This document shows positions 13,354-26,341 of a stretch of DNA of 64,000 bases, piece after piece. The translations under genes and the position numbers were made by a program. Below the pieces are notes generated by a model. It had not been told where the DNA came from. It did not search any database and was given only the letters and a program-made list of their open reading frames with translations. The stretch comes from Tretioscincus oriximinensis (Eukaryota; Chordata; Lepidosauria; Squamata; Gymnophthalmidae), in the NCBI GenBank assembly GCA_022410635.1, contig JAJVDF010001207.1:210851-274850 (forward strand), written 5' to 3'. How positions within the stretch are numbered: the stretch's first letter is position 1; each line of letters opens with the position of its first letter.

Positions 13354-13409
13354 GCAGTCCAAGCTGGAACCATGCACAAATGACATCACATGGTTCCAGC
13401 TTGGACTGC
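13354..13409. repeat. Perfect 21-bp hairpin
   Basis: Bases 13354-13374 are the exact reverse complement of 13389-13409, with a 14-base loop. The stem reads GCAGTCCAAGCTGGAACCAT then G. Confidence 0.95.
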
Positions 13410-13420
13410 AAGTTATTGGA

Positions 13421-14295
13421 TATAAGAGGCAGACTGGGAGAAATGTCCCAGTTCATGAAATCATCATCTTGAGTAGTAACCCAGGCTTTACCTTCCTCTG
13501 ATGAGATGCATAAAGAAATTACCCTGATGGAGACTTCTAGAAGCCAGTCAAATCACCCACTCCCTTCTTTTTGTGGTTTTTCACATTATTAACCAGCTCC
13601 TAAAATCCCTAGATTCTTGGGTGAAAAGAAGGATATAAATATAGTAAATAATAAAAACAATAATAGTGAGGTGATTTCATATGCATCATGCCAGCTGTGA
13701 AGGTAAGAGAAGGTGTCAATGAGAAACATGGAGTCTTTGCTATATATCCCATAACAGCAATGCAGTGGACTTGGCTAGCACTGTAAGAAGCATTGCAATG
13801 GGATATTTGGTAATCCCAACAGGGCCACAAGAGGGTACCTGCCCTGGGGAGACAAACAGAGGGGAACACCATTCCAGTCCCAGCATGTCAGAGAGGTTTG
13901 TGGACTTCACTTGTGTGCTGTGATCATATATATTAATGTATAAGCACTTTAAAAAAATCTTTTCTCAGTACAAAGTAAAGTATGGGAAAGAGCATGTTAT
14001 TAGTAACCTATTATATTCACCGTACCCATGAAAAGGATATTATTAAGATAACTCTATTTTGTATTGTAAAGAATGTGCTATGCAAGCCCCAGAGAAATTC
14101 ACTATCATAAGGCACTGCACTTTGCAAACCTTAAATCACCCACAGCTGGATTTTCTATGTTCCGCAATTGGATAATGTCCATAATGCTTATTTTTAAAAG
14201 CTGCAGAACAGATTATGTACAGATATAAGTGATGGGAACAATTTTTAAAGATTTGCAAAAATATAAAGCCCTCCAATTTATTGAAAAGTCAATCT
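13421..14295. other. Gene-free spacer
   Basis: AT-rich. Nothing recognisable apart from a short TATATTAATGTAT stretch. Confidence 0.45.
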
Positions 14296-14304
14296 TAATA
14301 TTGC

Positions 14305-14350
14305 TGTAGTAGCAGTAGCAGTAGCATTAGCAGTAGCAGTAGCAGTAGCA

Positions 14351-14449
<99 letters not shown>

Positions 14450-14540
14450 GAAAAAGAAAAAGAAAAAGAAAAAGAAAAAGAAAAAGAGGAAGAGGAAGAG
14501 GAAGAGGAAGAGGAAGAGGAAGAGGAAATAATAATAATTC
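14305..14540. repeat. Compound microsatellite
   Basis: Successive blocks: (CAGTAG)n at about 14307-14350, (ATA)n at about 14352-14444, (AAAAAG)n at about 14445-14486 and (AGGAAG)n at about 14487-14526, then a short ATA tail. Each block differs from the next by a simple step. Confidence 0.97.
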
Positions 14541-14692
14541 AATCGTTATGATGATAATATAATAAAAGAAGCAACGAGCTTGCTCTTCTGTTTTTGATCT
14601 GGGCTTCTGTATTTTAATCATTGTTAGTTAGTAACAGAGATATTTTTTTACCTATGCCCTTTCGGCATTTAATTCCAGAACATGTATAAGCA

Positions 14693-14790
14693 GGGCCCGA
14701 TTTAGGCTGTATTTTGCCCATCGGCAGTAATTTACTTACTTATTTACAATATTTATTTATTTATTTTACTTCTTCTCTTTCCTTACCCCA
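14693..14790. repeat. Interspersed repeat fragment shared with 5336
   Basis: GCAGGGCCCGATTTAGGCTG, TATTTTGCCCAT and GGCAGTAATTTA match the segment at about 5336-5425 in the same orientation. Family not identified; possibly a hAT-type end. Confidence 0.5.
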
Positions 14791-16311
14791 ACTACATCCT
14801 CGCCTCATACAACCCTGTATGTGGTGAATAAACTCTAATCCTAATCCAAACTCAAATCTGAATTCTGATCCTGACCTTGACTCTAACCCTTCACACTATA
14901 TAAACTCCTAAACTCTGTTGTATTTCCATGGAATCAAAAGCCACCAAAATATCCAGAAGAATCCCTTTCCTTCTTCCAAATAAGTTCATGAACAAGCGTA
15001 ACCAAACTGCTTTCCATGTTGTGGTCAGGCCCTGAAGCCATAGTGAAATGGCTCTTAATAATCAGTTTCTTCAAAGGATACCTATAGTTAAGCAGCCCTG
15101 GCCCTCTTCAGAATATATTAGCTACCAGCCAGTAAGTATTAACTCTTCTGGATTCAGGGAAGACCTCTAAACATAACCTGTCTTAAGAGCTTGTGGAACC
15201 ACTGCATCCCTCAAGAAGGTATTCATTACTCCCTGGATCCACCTAGTCATATCCTGCCAGCTATAGTAGCTTTTATCATCCAAGAAATACAAGAATCCAG
15301 AGACCACATAGTTGTCCGAATCCTGTCAACTAGTTGTCCATTATTGAAACTAACTAGTCCAGGTGGTTTTCTCTGGGCTAGTCACTAGCCTCACCATAAA
15401 CTCATAAAGCCCTACATCTGCCAAATAAACCCCTAATTTCTAATCCTCACACATTCCAGACTATAAAGGGTGTGCAGGCAGCATTCCCCTTTAGACTAGG
15501 ATATCTCTACTGGCCAGAATCCTTTCCAGCAATTCTCCAGAAAAAAGCCACCTTGCTAGAGGGGAGGATAAAAAGAAAAAGAAAAGTGAGTAGAACCTCT
15601 ATCAGTTTTCCCCCATCCTATTTTTGTTGTGTAAATCACTGAGATCCTCAGGGAGAAGAATAGCATAAGGTTTGAAAGATAAATAGTAATGAATAACAAA
15701 TGAATTCTAGATGTTCCAATGAACTCAGAAAAGTTTATCATGCCTGCCTTAGGATGTAAAGCACATTTAAATTTTATAANATGAAAAACAGAGTATATTC
15801 AAATATCTCTCCTCCATTAATAAGTAAATGTTAATTCTGTCTTGCCACTCAGCCTGCAAATAAAACCTGAAGAAAGTGCAATTAACTAATTTTAATTAAA
15901 AATAATTAATTTTAATTAGCCATGTATTTTAAAAGGCAATATTAAGGGGAGTTTTTAGCAGCCATAATTGAACTAATGCTCCCACTCCATTAGTCTGACT
16001 TTTGAGCAGGTCCATTTAGAGTTGCCAGCACACCTCATGTGTGCTTATGTGAATGCCTCAAACAATACTGCATTGCACTGGTACAAAAGTTTTAGATAAT
16101 TCAGTTTATGTAGGTTCGATTAATTACTAAAAAAAATGTGGCTGTAGATCATCAGCCAGGTTTAATATGCTGAAGAATTAAATCTGCCTGAAGCAAGTAT
16201 TAAATCATCTATGCCTTGAAACTAACCACTCTTAATTTCTCCAGGGTTTACTTTATTTCTGTTCTAAAAAATAATCCTAGAGAAGAGCAGACTGAAATTC
16301 ATATTAGACTA
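14791..16311. other. Gene-free intergenic DNA, possibly an old LINE remnant
   Basis: 15000-15470 is less AT-rich and reads like degraded repeat, but I cannot name it. A palindromic AATTTTAATTAA-type AT tract lies at about 15886-15920. Confidence 0.35.
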
Positions 16312-17482
16312 ACTAGTGTGAAGTAATTTGTCCTGGATTGGAAACTGATTAAAAGATAGAAAACAAAGGGTAGTAATAAATGGACAGCTCTCTGACTGGA
16401 AAGATGTAAGAAGTGGGGTACCCCAGGGGTCTGTACTGGGTCCCTTGCTTTTCAATATATTTATAAATGATCTGGATGCCAAGGTAAATAGTGAAGTAGC
16501 CAAGTTTGCTGACGATACTAAACTGTTCAGGGTANTGAAAACTGAAAATGATTGTAAGACACTCCAGAGTGATCTATTGAAATTGGATGAGTGGGCATCA
16601 AAGTGGCAAATGCACTTCAATTTAAGCAAGTGCANGGTCATGCACATTGGGGCAAAGAACCCCAACTACTCCTACCACCTGATGAGAACCAAGCTTTCTG
16701 TAACTGAGCAAGAAAAGGATCTTGGGGTATTAGTGGACAATTCGATAAAGATGTCAATCCAGTGTGCAGCAGCAGCGAAAAAGGCAAATTCCNTGTTGGG
16801 GATAATTAGGAAAGGAATCGAAAACAAGTCAGCAAATGTTGTTTTGCCTCTTCATAAATCTGTGGTGAGGCCACATTTGGAATACTTTGTTCAATTCTGG
16901 TCAACACATCTCAAGAGGGATATTGTGGAACTAGAAAAGAATGATCAAGGGTCTGCAGCACCTCCCTTATGAAGTCAGCCTCGAACGTTGACGTTTGAGA
17001 GGTGATCTGATCGAAGTGTACAGAATCATGCATGGGATCGACAGGGTGAACAGAAAAAAATGTTTTCTCTATCACACAACACAAGGACCAGGGGGCACTC
17101 CTTAAAACTGATGGGTAGAAAAGTGAGAACAGACAAAGGAAAGTATTCTTTCACCCAGAGGGTCATTGGCTTGTGGAATTTACTTCCTGAAGAGGTAGTG
17201 GTAGCTAATAGCTTAGATAGTTTCAAGACAAGACTAGACAGGTTCATGGACACCAAGGGTATAGATGGGTACTAGGATGGATGTCTGAATGTTGCCTCTG
17301 GGATGGAGCAACAGGCAGGACTCCTGAAATGCTTTTTTCTGGGGGTCATGAATAGGTGCTTATTTTGCTTTCCTCTGTTCAGACTGCCCAGGTGCATCTG
17401 GTGAACCTCTGTGTGAGACAGAATGCAGGACTAGATGGGTTCTGGTCTGATCCAGTATGGCTCTTCTTATGTTCTTATGTTA
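16312..17482 (+). mobile_element. CR1 LINE, 3' half
   Basis: 5'-truncated copy starting in the reverse transcriptase palm (GLSDWKD-like segment, [30 protein letters not shown]), then the thumb (WASKWQMHFNLSKC, NKSANVVLPLHKSVVRPHLE) and 3' UTR, ending CTTCTTATGTTCTTATG. A few ambiguous bases and stops are present. At about 16926 it lacks the bases encoding the V-Q-K-R-A-T segment, as does the copy at 50899. Confidence 0.9.
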
Positions 17483-18970
17483 TGTTCAGTGGGTGGGTGG
17501 TGCACATACAGGGATCTCAAATGGGCAACAATGCTGACACGCGTGCATGGTCATGTTTGTCAGAGACTATGGCCATCCTGGTGTATCTTTGTACATCTGA
17601 GAAAAGCACTGCAAGCAAGGCTTAAGCAAAAAAGACTGATGCTTGAACAAGATTTAGTTTTGGAATTGATTATTCTAGTGTTGATTTAGAAGTCCAAGAG
17701 TCATTATTTATCTATTTATATTGTTCTTGGGATGCATCATAGGCTTGAGTGAAGAGGATTCACACAATGTCATTCTGTTCACTGCTCTGAATAGCATTTC
17801 CTGAATGCTGCAAAGGGCAGTTGCCTCTGGTGTGCATGTGGCACAGTTGACCTACATATACAGAGCTGCTTCTGCAGTGCCGGTGGCATAGACATCTCCA
17901 GGACTACTAAGGTCAGAATAAGTAATTTAAAGGTAGGCAAAAGGTTTATGCAAACAGATATAAAATTCATCCCATTCAATACAAAGAGGATTATAAGTGC
18001 TTCCCATTCTGTCTGATCAGACAGCATCAGTTATCCAGTTTGCCTGAGAGGTGGCCAGAGTTTGAGTGTCAAAAATCAGCAGAAGAACAGCAGGAGATCA
18101 CCACATACACAATCTTTTGAGGAGCTTCTGGGGTTGCTAGGAACCTGGATACCACCAAACACCACCCATCCAGGTTTTGCACAAGTCAAAGCTTGTAGAA
18201 AATAAGAGAGTTTTTTATTAAGAGTTGCTCAGATAGGTTTCTGATTACCAGCTTCCCCATTGCATTCTGTTGCTGAAACACGGACCAGGGTCAAAACAGG
18301 GNAGAGGGGAGGGAGAGCAGTAAATTCACTTTTCTCTAAACCATTTTTTGTCCCCAGTNAGAACACAGTTACAGAGATCATGGAGTCCTTTTAAATACAG
18401 GCCTGGAAATTTTAGAAAGGAAAGCCTAGTCACCTTTTTCCGAATAAAGACACCAGAAAACCCCAGTTTGGCNGTGATCTGGTACAGCAGAGACTCCAAA
18501 GACAATCAAGCCTTGCACTTCTGCCCACTTCCTCCCTCATATATAAATCTAACATAGAACTTAATGTTTGACTTACGTATATATACAGTATATATAGTCC
18601 TAGGGCACCGGATTAGGATTGCTCGCTTTGCATTGTCTGTACCCTGATTCTGTATCACTAGTTGATACTTTGTGTCTCACTTTGTGTACTAGTATCAATA
18701 CCCCCATTTTCTCATCTGTAAAGAAATAACTTAATTTGTTGACTGTTTCTCATTATATTCAGAGAATTTTGCAATATTGTTCTATTGCATTTATATTTTG
18801 GTTCCAATGACCAGGCTTGGCCTGTATTGCTGCTTGATACTTCGTGTCTGACCTCAAAGAAAACATATTTCAACATTCTTTAACTTTAAATCCCACATTT
18901 CGTTTAGATAAGGTGGGGGGGGGGTCCTATTCACTTCGCTGATTTGTTCTTCCATTCTGGGNGTGGATAA
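17483..18970. other. Gene-free DNA upstream of TAMM41
   Basis: No coding exon recognised. A G run lies at about 18916-18925 and a TATATACAGTATATATA stretch at about 18578. The CpG-rich promoter follows. Confidence 0.45.
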
Positions 18971-18999
18971 AATTTAGGTGTGAAAAACATCGGAGATAG

Positions 19000-19410
19000 A
19001 TCTCCCTCATACCGCCAGAGAGGGCGCTGTGACGCTGGAAACTACCTCGGCAGGCTCCCTCTTGTTTTACTCGGCATCGGCGTGGCGGTGAAGGCGACTA
19101 AATGCGGCCCTTCCGCCCGAACTCTTAGGCGGCCTCTGACCCGCTTAGCTATCGGAGGCGTGGACGAGCGCGCGCGCGCGCGCTGTCCGAGCCGCACGCA
19201 TGTCTGTGCCGAGCGCGGCGGCGAGGTTCCGCAAGATCTTGGCTCATTTCCCCCAGGAGTTCAGCCTGGCCTTTGCTTATGGCTCCGGGGTCTTCCAGCA
19301 GGCGGGCGCCTCCGTCGCGGAAGCAGGGGTAGGTGGCGCAGGAGGAGGAGGAGGAGACGGTCCCTAGGCGCTTGCCTGGAAGCGAAGTAGTTTGTTAGCC
19401 TGGAGCTTTG
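19000..19410 (+). promoter_or_regulatory. TAMM41: CpG-rich promoter and 5' UTR of TAMM41
   Basis: GC content and CpG density jump relative to the AT-rich surroundings, with a (GC)n run at about 19168-19183 and many CG dinucleotides on either side of exon 1. No TATA box is evident just upstream of the ATG. This is the pattern of a housekeeping CpG-island promoter, expected for a mitochondrial lipid enzyme. The transcription start is not determinable by eye. Confidence 0.75.
19200..19328 (+). CDS. TAMM41: TAMM41 exon 1 (residues 1-43)
   Basis: This exon begins at the first in-frame ATG after an in-frame TAG at 19146-19148. The start context is weak (C at -3, T at +4). The first 19 residues carry Arg9, Arg11 and Lys12 and no acidic residue, as expected of a mitochondrial presequence. 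Residues 20-36 run through SLAFAYGSGV, the family's nucleotidyltransferase GS motif. The exon ends after GGG in phase 0 at a GTAGGT donor (19329). Confidence 0.92.
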
Positions 19411-19418
19411 AATAAACC

Positions 19419-19451
<33 letters not shown>

Positions 19452-22400
19452 AAGCACTGGATGCAGGTGGGCGAGCAGCTCTCCCACTTCACTTATTTAT
19501 TGCACTGTGACTGGATATTCCACAACAAAGCTTGGATACGCTGGAATAAGTCCGTCCCCAGAGGGCTTCATTGTGGAATATCCAGTGACAGTGGGATAAA
19601 TAAGAGCTGTGGGGGCGCAGCCCCGGACTCCGAGAGGGAGGGGAGGAGTCCCAGGAGCGTCGGATAATTGAGCAAAGGGCCTGCAAAGCAGCGGCTCCCC
19701 GTCCTCGCCCTGGGAGGAGGCGACGGCAAGGCGCGTCTCTCTCTCTGCAAGGAAAACTGCCTCGAGCCCCCCATGCAAGAGTCAGGGGGTCTCTGTGGCA
19801 TTCAGCAGCCACAGATTCTGACAGCCTTTGTTGCGCCTCAATGCTGGGAGCCTGTTTACTCCGGAACCGTAATTACTGTGAGTTTTACACTGAATCAACA
19901 GGCGCTGCTGCTGCTGCTGTTTGGGTACCACAGGAGCACTTCCAGGCTGTTTCCTTGGCCAAAGATGCAGACCTGGTTTGCTCCAACCTCCTTTCACGGA
20001 GAGAGGATTCAGTCAGCAATGCTTTCTAAGGCAGCTTGGCTGTGCTCCGGCTTGCTTGGCTGAGCTTTCCTAATACAAATCACAAAGCAGTTCACGCCTT
20101 ATTTAAGCAGGACGTTCTTAAGTTCACTGATTAGATGGGGTTCCAGGTGTAAACAATAACAAACCGCCAGCCTCCTATTTCTCTGCTCCCTGACAGGATT
20201 CCTGTTTTCTGTTTTATGATTTCAAGTTGCTTTTCTGCCTGCTTTTCTACACCTTCTCCNCCCCACACACACACACAATGACAAGGGCTTATTATAAAAG
20301 CTTGTATTACCAGCAGCTTCACTAAGCTGGCAGCAGCAGCAGCAGCTCAAATGTGAAAAAAGTGAAATAGCTATTGCTGTGCTGGCAGCAGGGCCTGCTG
20401 GGAAGTGGAGTCTGGGCAGCCTCATCTCCCCAGCCCATGTGAGGCCCTGTCCTGCAAACCGAAGCTCCCAGCCTACATCACAGCTGGCCCTGGGAAAGGA
20501 GGAAGCCTCTTTAACCAATCTGTACACAGTCCCACCCACAGGAAACGTTAATTCTGCTTAAAGGAAGGTGTCTGGAGGACCCATTTATAATAGCAGATTT
20601 AGAAAGATAATTAAATCTAACCTTTGTTTTTGTTCTGAATTTTTTTAAAAGCTTTTTTTTNAAATTAGTGTGATAAAATTCAGATTACTATGCAAATTAC
20701 CTGTTATACCTTCTTGCAAGAAGCTGTAACTAATATTCTGGACATACTGTAATAATCCATAATAGAATTGGATTTTATTTGCTAACCTGTTGCTTCAACG
20801 TGTACATGGAAACAGCCACAAACGTCTGAAGTCCAGCTAAAGGTTTTTGCTTTCTTATGGTGAATCACATTGCTTGCAGATGCAACATGAATGTTTCACA
20901 TTCCGTAATCAATTTATTCTTTCTCTTCTTTTTCAGAACAATATGCTGGACTTTGTGTTTGCCACTGATGATTCTGTAACATGGCATGCGACAAATCTGT
21001 CCAAGAATCGGAGTGATTATTCTTTTTTAAAATACTTTGGTCCAAAGTTAATCTCTAGCATTCAGAACTATGGAGCCGGGATTTACTACAATACTCTAGT
21101 GCCTTGCGATGGCAGGGTAGGTAATTTATAAAGTATTGCTTTTGGCAAATACTCAGGACATGGCTTAAACCCCTTTTTATATATATCTCCAAAGTGTTTC
21201 CAAAATTCAGCAACACAGTAAGCAATGGAATTTAAAAAGTAACTTCAGCTGCAAATAAATATTGAGAATAAAAATAAAACAACTTCACAAAGCACACTCT
21301 AGATATTTCTTGAATAATGCAGCATTCTATTCCCCCAAATACAATACAAAGGATGTTTTAGTAGTTATTAGAAGTACAGTGTTGATCTATGTATTGTTTG
21401 CTATTATTATACTGCCCTTAACCAGGATTTCTATATGGAAATTTCACATGGATTTTTGTAGAAAGATCGCCTTTCAGCAACTATACAAGAGAAATCATGC
21501 TTATGGGAAAACAAATATAAAATGGAAAAAAGATTAGTACACAAGCCTGTGAGTTAAGAAGCTATAAGAAGATAAGGAGAGTTCTGCAGCTGAATCAGGC
21601 TACAATTTACTTAGTCCAGTAGTGGCCCATCTCACATAATGACCCATCTACTGTTTCTGGGCATCTCAAGCAGAAGTCAAGGGAAAAACATTTACTTGGT
21701 CTCTGCTTCCTTTCACAGCCTATTCCATCGCGGGGCAATTGGGGCACCACCCTGGGGACCTCACTGTTATGCCCCCCTCCCCCCAGAAGCTGGGCCCTCC
21801 CATCCGCCTGCCTTGGCTGCTACCATTTGATTTCAGTTCTTCGGAAGTAGCGCTTGTTTCTGACGCTCTAATTACTGTGCCAAGTGTCAGCTGCGCAGTA
21901 ATTAGAGCTTCAAAAAACAAGTGCCACACTGAAGATCTTAAAATGAAGAGGAGCCAGAGTGGGGGGGGGGGCTGGCCCGAGCATAGGGATAACCAGCCAT
22001 ATAAATGCTGACTGGCCTGACCCATAGATTANTTAGTCACATACTTTCCCCACAGCATTGAATTGCATGTTTACTTTCCCCCCTTTCTTCTTCTTCTTTA
22101 CTCCCAGGTCATAAAATATGGCATCATTAATACAGATGTGCTCATTGAAGATTTACTTCGCTGGAAGACTCTCTATGTTGCTGGACGCCTACAAAAGCCG
22201 GTATTCGTTTAGTCATTTGCTTGGTTTAAGATGACTAGCAACCAGAGAGAGAGGCTGTAGGTATAAATGTAAAAATGTAGTGGAAATAACTATAGTACCT
22301 ATTTGGCTGTTAATGGGATTCAGTGGCTTTTATTATTTTGCAGAAAAAGCAAACCATTCTTTTAGTTTATTTTAAAAGCTTTATACAGTATGTGTTCTTG

Positions 22401-25400
22401 CTTTTGGTTGCCATTCAGAAGTGTTACCTTGGAACAAATTTGTATCTTATTCTTGGAGTATGTGTGCAAACCTAAACTTTGTATAATTAGACCTATTCCT
22501 CTTGGAGGTATGGGCAAGATTGTAATGTTGGATTTTTAAATTTTGAATGACAGCAGTTTCAAATTTTAACGTTGGATCCTTTCAGTTCCCATCCCCACAT
22601 TTGCAGTTGGTGTGCCTAGAAATGCTACTTGCACNTGGCAAGAGTCAGTACTCAGATAGAGTTGGTGGGCCTCTGAGTGAGGCAGAGCAGCTATGGCCCA
22701 ATTCGGCATAGCTCCCCTTGTATTCTAAGATGAATAATACAGTGGTTCCTTGTGACAACCATTCCATCATTAATGGAAGNTACAAAGTGAAATCCGCAAT
22801 CTAAAAGTGATTATAGATTTCACTGGGATTTGCCNGGGATATAGTTATCCTGGAATCCATTTGGAGCTGACATGAGATTGACGAAAAAAAAGGAACAATT
22901 GATGCGCATGTCCAGCCAGCTACAATCCCACAGTCCCATTGACTGTGCATCGTTTTGCACTGTTTGTCTCCCCACAAAGGTGCAACAGACATCAGGGCTA
23001 CAGATAACTTAAAATGGAGGATGCAGGGATTTCNCCATGCAGCCGGAAAGATCAGCAATAGGAGACTCCTATTACAGTATTTTTCCGAATACATGGTGAA
23101 GCCTAGCAAAACCTTTATTAACGCAAATGGATGGGCAGCAAAGATATTGGAACTTTGCAGCAAGAACAAGGTAAGAAAACATGCATGCAGCCACAGTATT
23201 GAAAGTTGGGAAATAAGTATATACAAATCTGACACTAGGTGGCAGACCAAGCATGACTAAGAAGAATTTTGAGGACTATATTTCTAATAATATTTTAAAA
23301 AGCAATATATTTAAGTTCATTAAAAACAGGAATCTAACCAGAAAAGCTGTTGGATCATTAGATGACAGTGTATAGAAAGGAATAATTAAAGAGGAGATTT
23401 ATCTTTTGAGCTCTGATACATTGGTTCTTTCTGCATTGGTCCTTATTATGGATTATGTTTCAGAATAGGGACCTGCTATGCACATGCTGGTGCATAATAA
23501 AGAAGGTCCGGATGGACAGGTCCTTTTTTAAGATGTAACCCAGAATAAGGCCCATTACAGAAGGAGCTAATCATTTACAAGTAAGTTCCATGGTATTTTA
23601 TACCATTCATACTTGGTTACATGATTTCAGTTTACGGTAAATGGACAAATAAACACCTATTACATTATATTTAGCCTAGATCTTATTAGCAAAAGCCTGA
23701 AAATTGCAAAATATTAGTGGTACAAAATACTGAGAGACTTAAAATAATGAGGTTATGGCTCAAAAAACAAATATAGAAAGAACAATTTCTAACCTTCCAC
23801 TTTTGGAGCGAAGCACTTCCACGTTGGCCCAAAACCTGGCTGGATTGTGTATTATGGAGACTAAAGACAAACAGCAAAAGCCTTTTANCCCCTTTCCTGC
23901 CTCAACAATTGATTACAAATGCATTTCTCTCCCTATTCAACAGGAATTCAAGTGTAGAAATTTCTGGCCCTCCATTGCTGAGTTATATTCTGGTTTGTTA
24001 ATGCACTTTTCACTGAAGTTTAATTTTCCCTAATTCAGCAACCCTCAACGCTACCTCAGTTCAGATGAGGACATCTGCCAGCAGACACAAATGGCTATTG
24101 AGAACTGTAAACTCTTTTCTTCTCGCCAGCTCTCCCTGGCTGTATCTCAAGAGTTTACTGAGCACCATATAAGATTGATTAGCCACGTTCTCAGCTAACC
24201 TCATGTTAAAGAACTGAGTAAACATTGGAGTAGGCTTTTTTCTTTTGCCGTCAATCTGACTGTTGCTTCCAATAAATGCGGTTCCCGTTAAAGTCTATAG
24301 GGCTACCATGGGACCACAAAAAACTTCTGGCTGCTAGGAAAAGAGGGAAGGATAGTTCATGCTTTCCAAAAATGCCTGTTGCTCTCAGCCCTCCTGCAAC
24401 TGGCAAAGAATTGCAATTTTTCCTGCTCTGGCTTGCCTCCAGCAGTTTCTCCCCATGCAAAAGCTCCTGTCAATCTATGATGGTTTTACAAGCAGCATAT
24501 CTTTAGCACCTAAATTCCGGGAGTAAACAAAGGAATACTATTATTTTTGTGCTTCCTCACCCTTTTCCAGGCCAGTTTATAGTTGCTGAATATTTATTGA
24601 ATATGAAAAACTGTATGCGTGAACATAAAGAAATATTATCATCTTTAAAAAATAACCAAAGGCAGAATAATTCCAATAAAAAAATATGCACCAAACAATT
24701 AATTCAGGGCTTGTTCAGTTCTTAATGTGGAATAAAATGTAGTTCTTTTTCACATCCTTTTTCTCCAGTAGCTTCTGACTTTCCAAACTAGCTCTGAAAA
24801 AAAATGGAGGTTTCTGCCTCAACCCTACTCACTTTCATGGGGGTGCAGGTTGCTTGTTTGTATTTGCAATAGTATCTGTTCCTTAATAGATACAGACATT
24901 GGTCTCATTTCACTGCACAACAATATTAACTAATTGTTTTCTCAAATTTATTTTATTCTGACCAGCTCTGAAACTTTAGGGTATAGAGTAAGGCATATGA
25001 TNGATCTTTTCATCAAGCCAAGTTGCTCTTTCCTGAGGTTGGACTGATCAAACCATCGCAACTCCAAACTGCATAAAATGTATTTTGATGTGAGTAAGGA
25101 TGCTACCCACATGTCATTCCCCTGAAACTATCAGAACACCTCTATCCAAGGGTCTCCCTAACTTCTAGCAAATAATTCCTAATAATTTTCCTCAAAGTAG
25201 AAAGCTTCCCCAAGCTAATAGAATCCTGTTCTTTTTTACACTTCATCATTTTTCTTCTCTCTTGAAGTTCATGCTTACTTTTAATCCTCTGCCACTATTC
25301 AATGGTAACAACCTAGTATGTACTATCTCATGTTCTGCTGAGGTTGTCAGCCTGTCATATGTTGCACTTAGTATGTTACTTGTAGTTTTTCACTCCCTTC

Positions 25401-26310
25401 AGCCTTCTGTGCTTTTCAAGCTCAAGAGGCCCACCAACACCTCCAGTGTTGAGGTAAATCAATGAATACAATATAAAACTGACTCACAAGTCTCTCTTCG
25501 GTAGCCTTTCAATTCTGTTGGTGACAAATTGAGGAAGTGAAGTTCTGAGTCAAACTCAATAGCAATTTCTGGCTTCACCCTCACAAAAAGACACATAAAG
25601 ACTTGAAGAGGGGAACACAAGCTGTTTCACAAATATATTAGAAAAATAAAAAATCAGCTGATTTCGGATCATCGCATCTTTATTATGCATGCTTTATGGA
25701 AGCTCCATTTGCATGTATGGTAGAAGAATCTTGATGGTGGAACATCATGTTGAGAATCAGATAGGAAATTGTCATATAGAGTGGGTCTTAGAATCAAATG
25801 CTATTGCACATCAACTTTCCCAAAACACAACATGACCAAGTGCAGCAAAGGCAAGAAGGTGATAAAGGGAAGAGGCTTCCTTACTATTAACAATAAATAA
25901 ATAAGTACATGTGAGTGCTAGTCACAATTTTTCAGAGTTCTTTCAGGTCCACCACAAGGTGTCTTTTGAAGAGAAGAATAGAAGGTTATATAAGCTGCTT
26001 TGATTCCTTTGGGGGTTGATAAAAGCAGGGTATGGAAAATAACTCCTCCTTTTTCTTCTTGTATTTTGATTACTTAATAATGTCTTGAAAACAGCCTTGA
26101 GCACAATGTGGAAAGTTGGTGTATATAATAGCATTCCCTAAGACTTTTATGTTTGTAATAATAATCATAATCATAATCATAACAATAATAATAACAATAA
26201 CAATAATAATAATAATAATAATAAAAAAGTAGTAATGATAATAGTAATGATAATAGTGATAATAGTAATGATAATAATAATAATAGTAATGATAATAATA
26301 ATAGTAGTAT

Positions 26311-26341
<31 letters not shown>

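Noticed and set aside
12805..13456. Overlapping Ser/Leu/Pro-rich and Glu-rich frames on both strands
   Set aside because: Products of the CT-rich simple repeat tract; low complexity.
14295..14621. Poly-Leu/Ile/Phe frames, minus strand
   Set aside because: Translation of the compound microsatellite.
18980..19390. A 136-codon plus-strand frame covering the CpG-rich block
   Set aside because: It overlaps TAMM41 exon 1 in a different frame, is Arg/Gly-rich purely because of GC content, and the exon 1 frame has clear homology.
19480..20570. Possible second gene or alternative exons in the GC-rich part of intron 1
   Set aside because: Several frames are open on both strands but none shows protein homology, and the region contains the (CAG)n tract and a palindrome.
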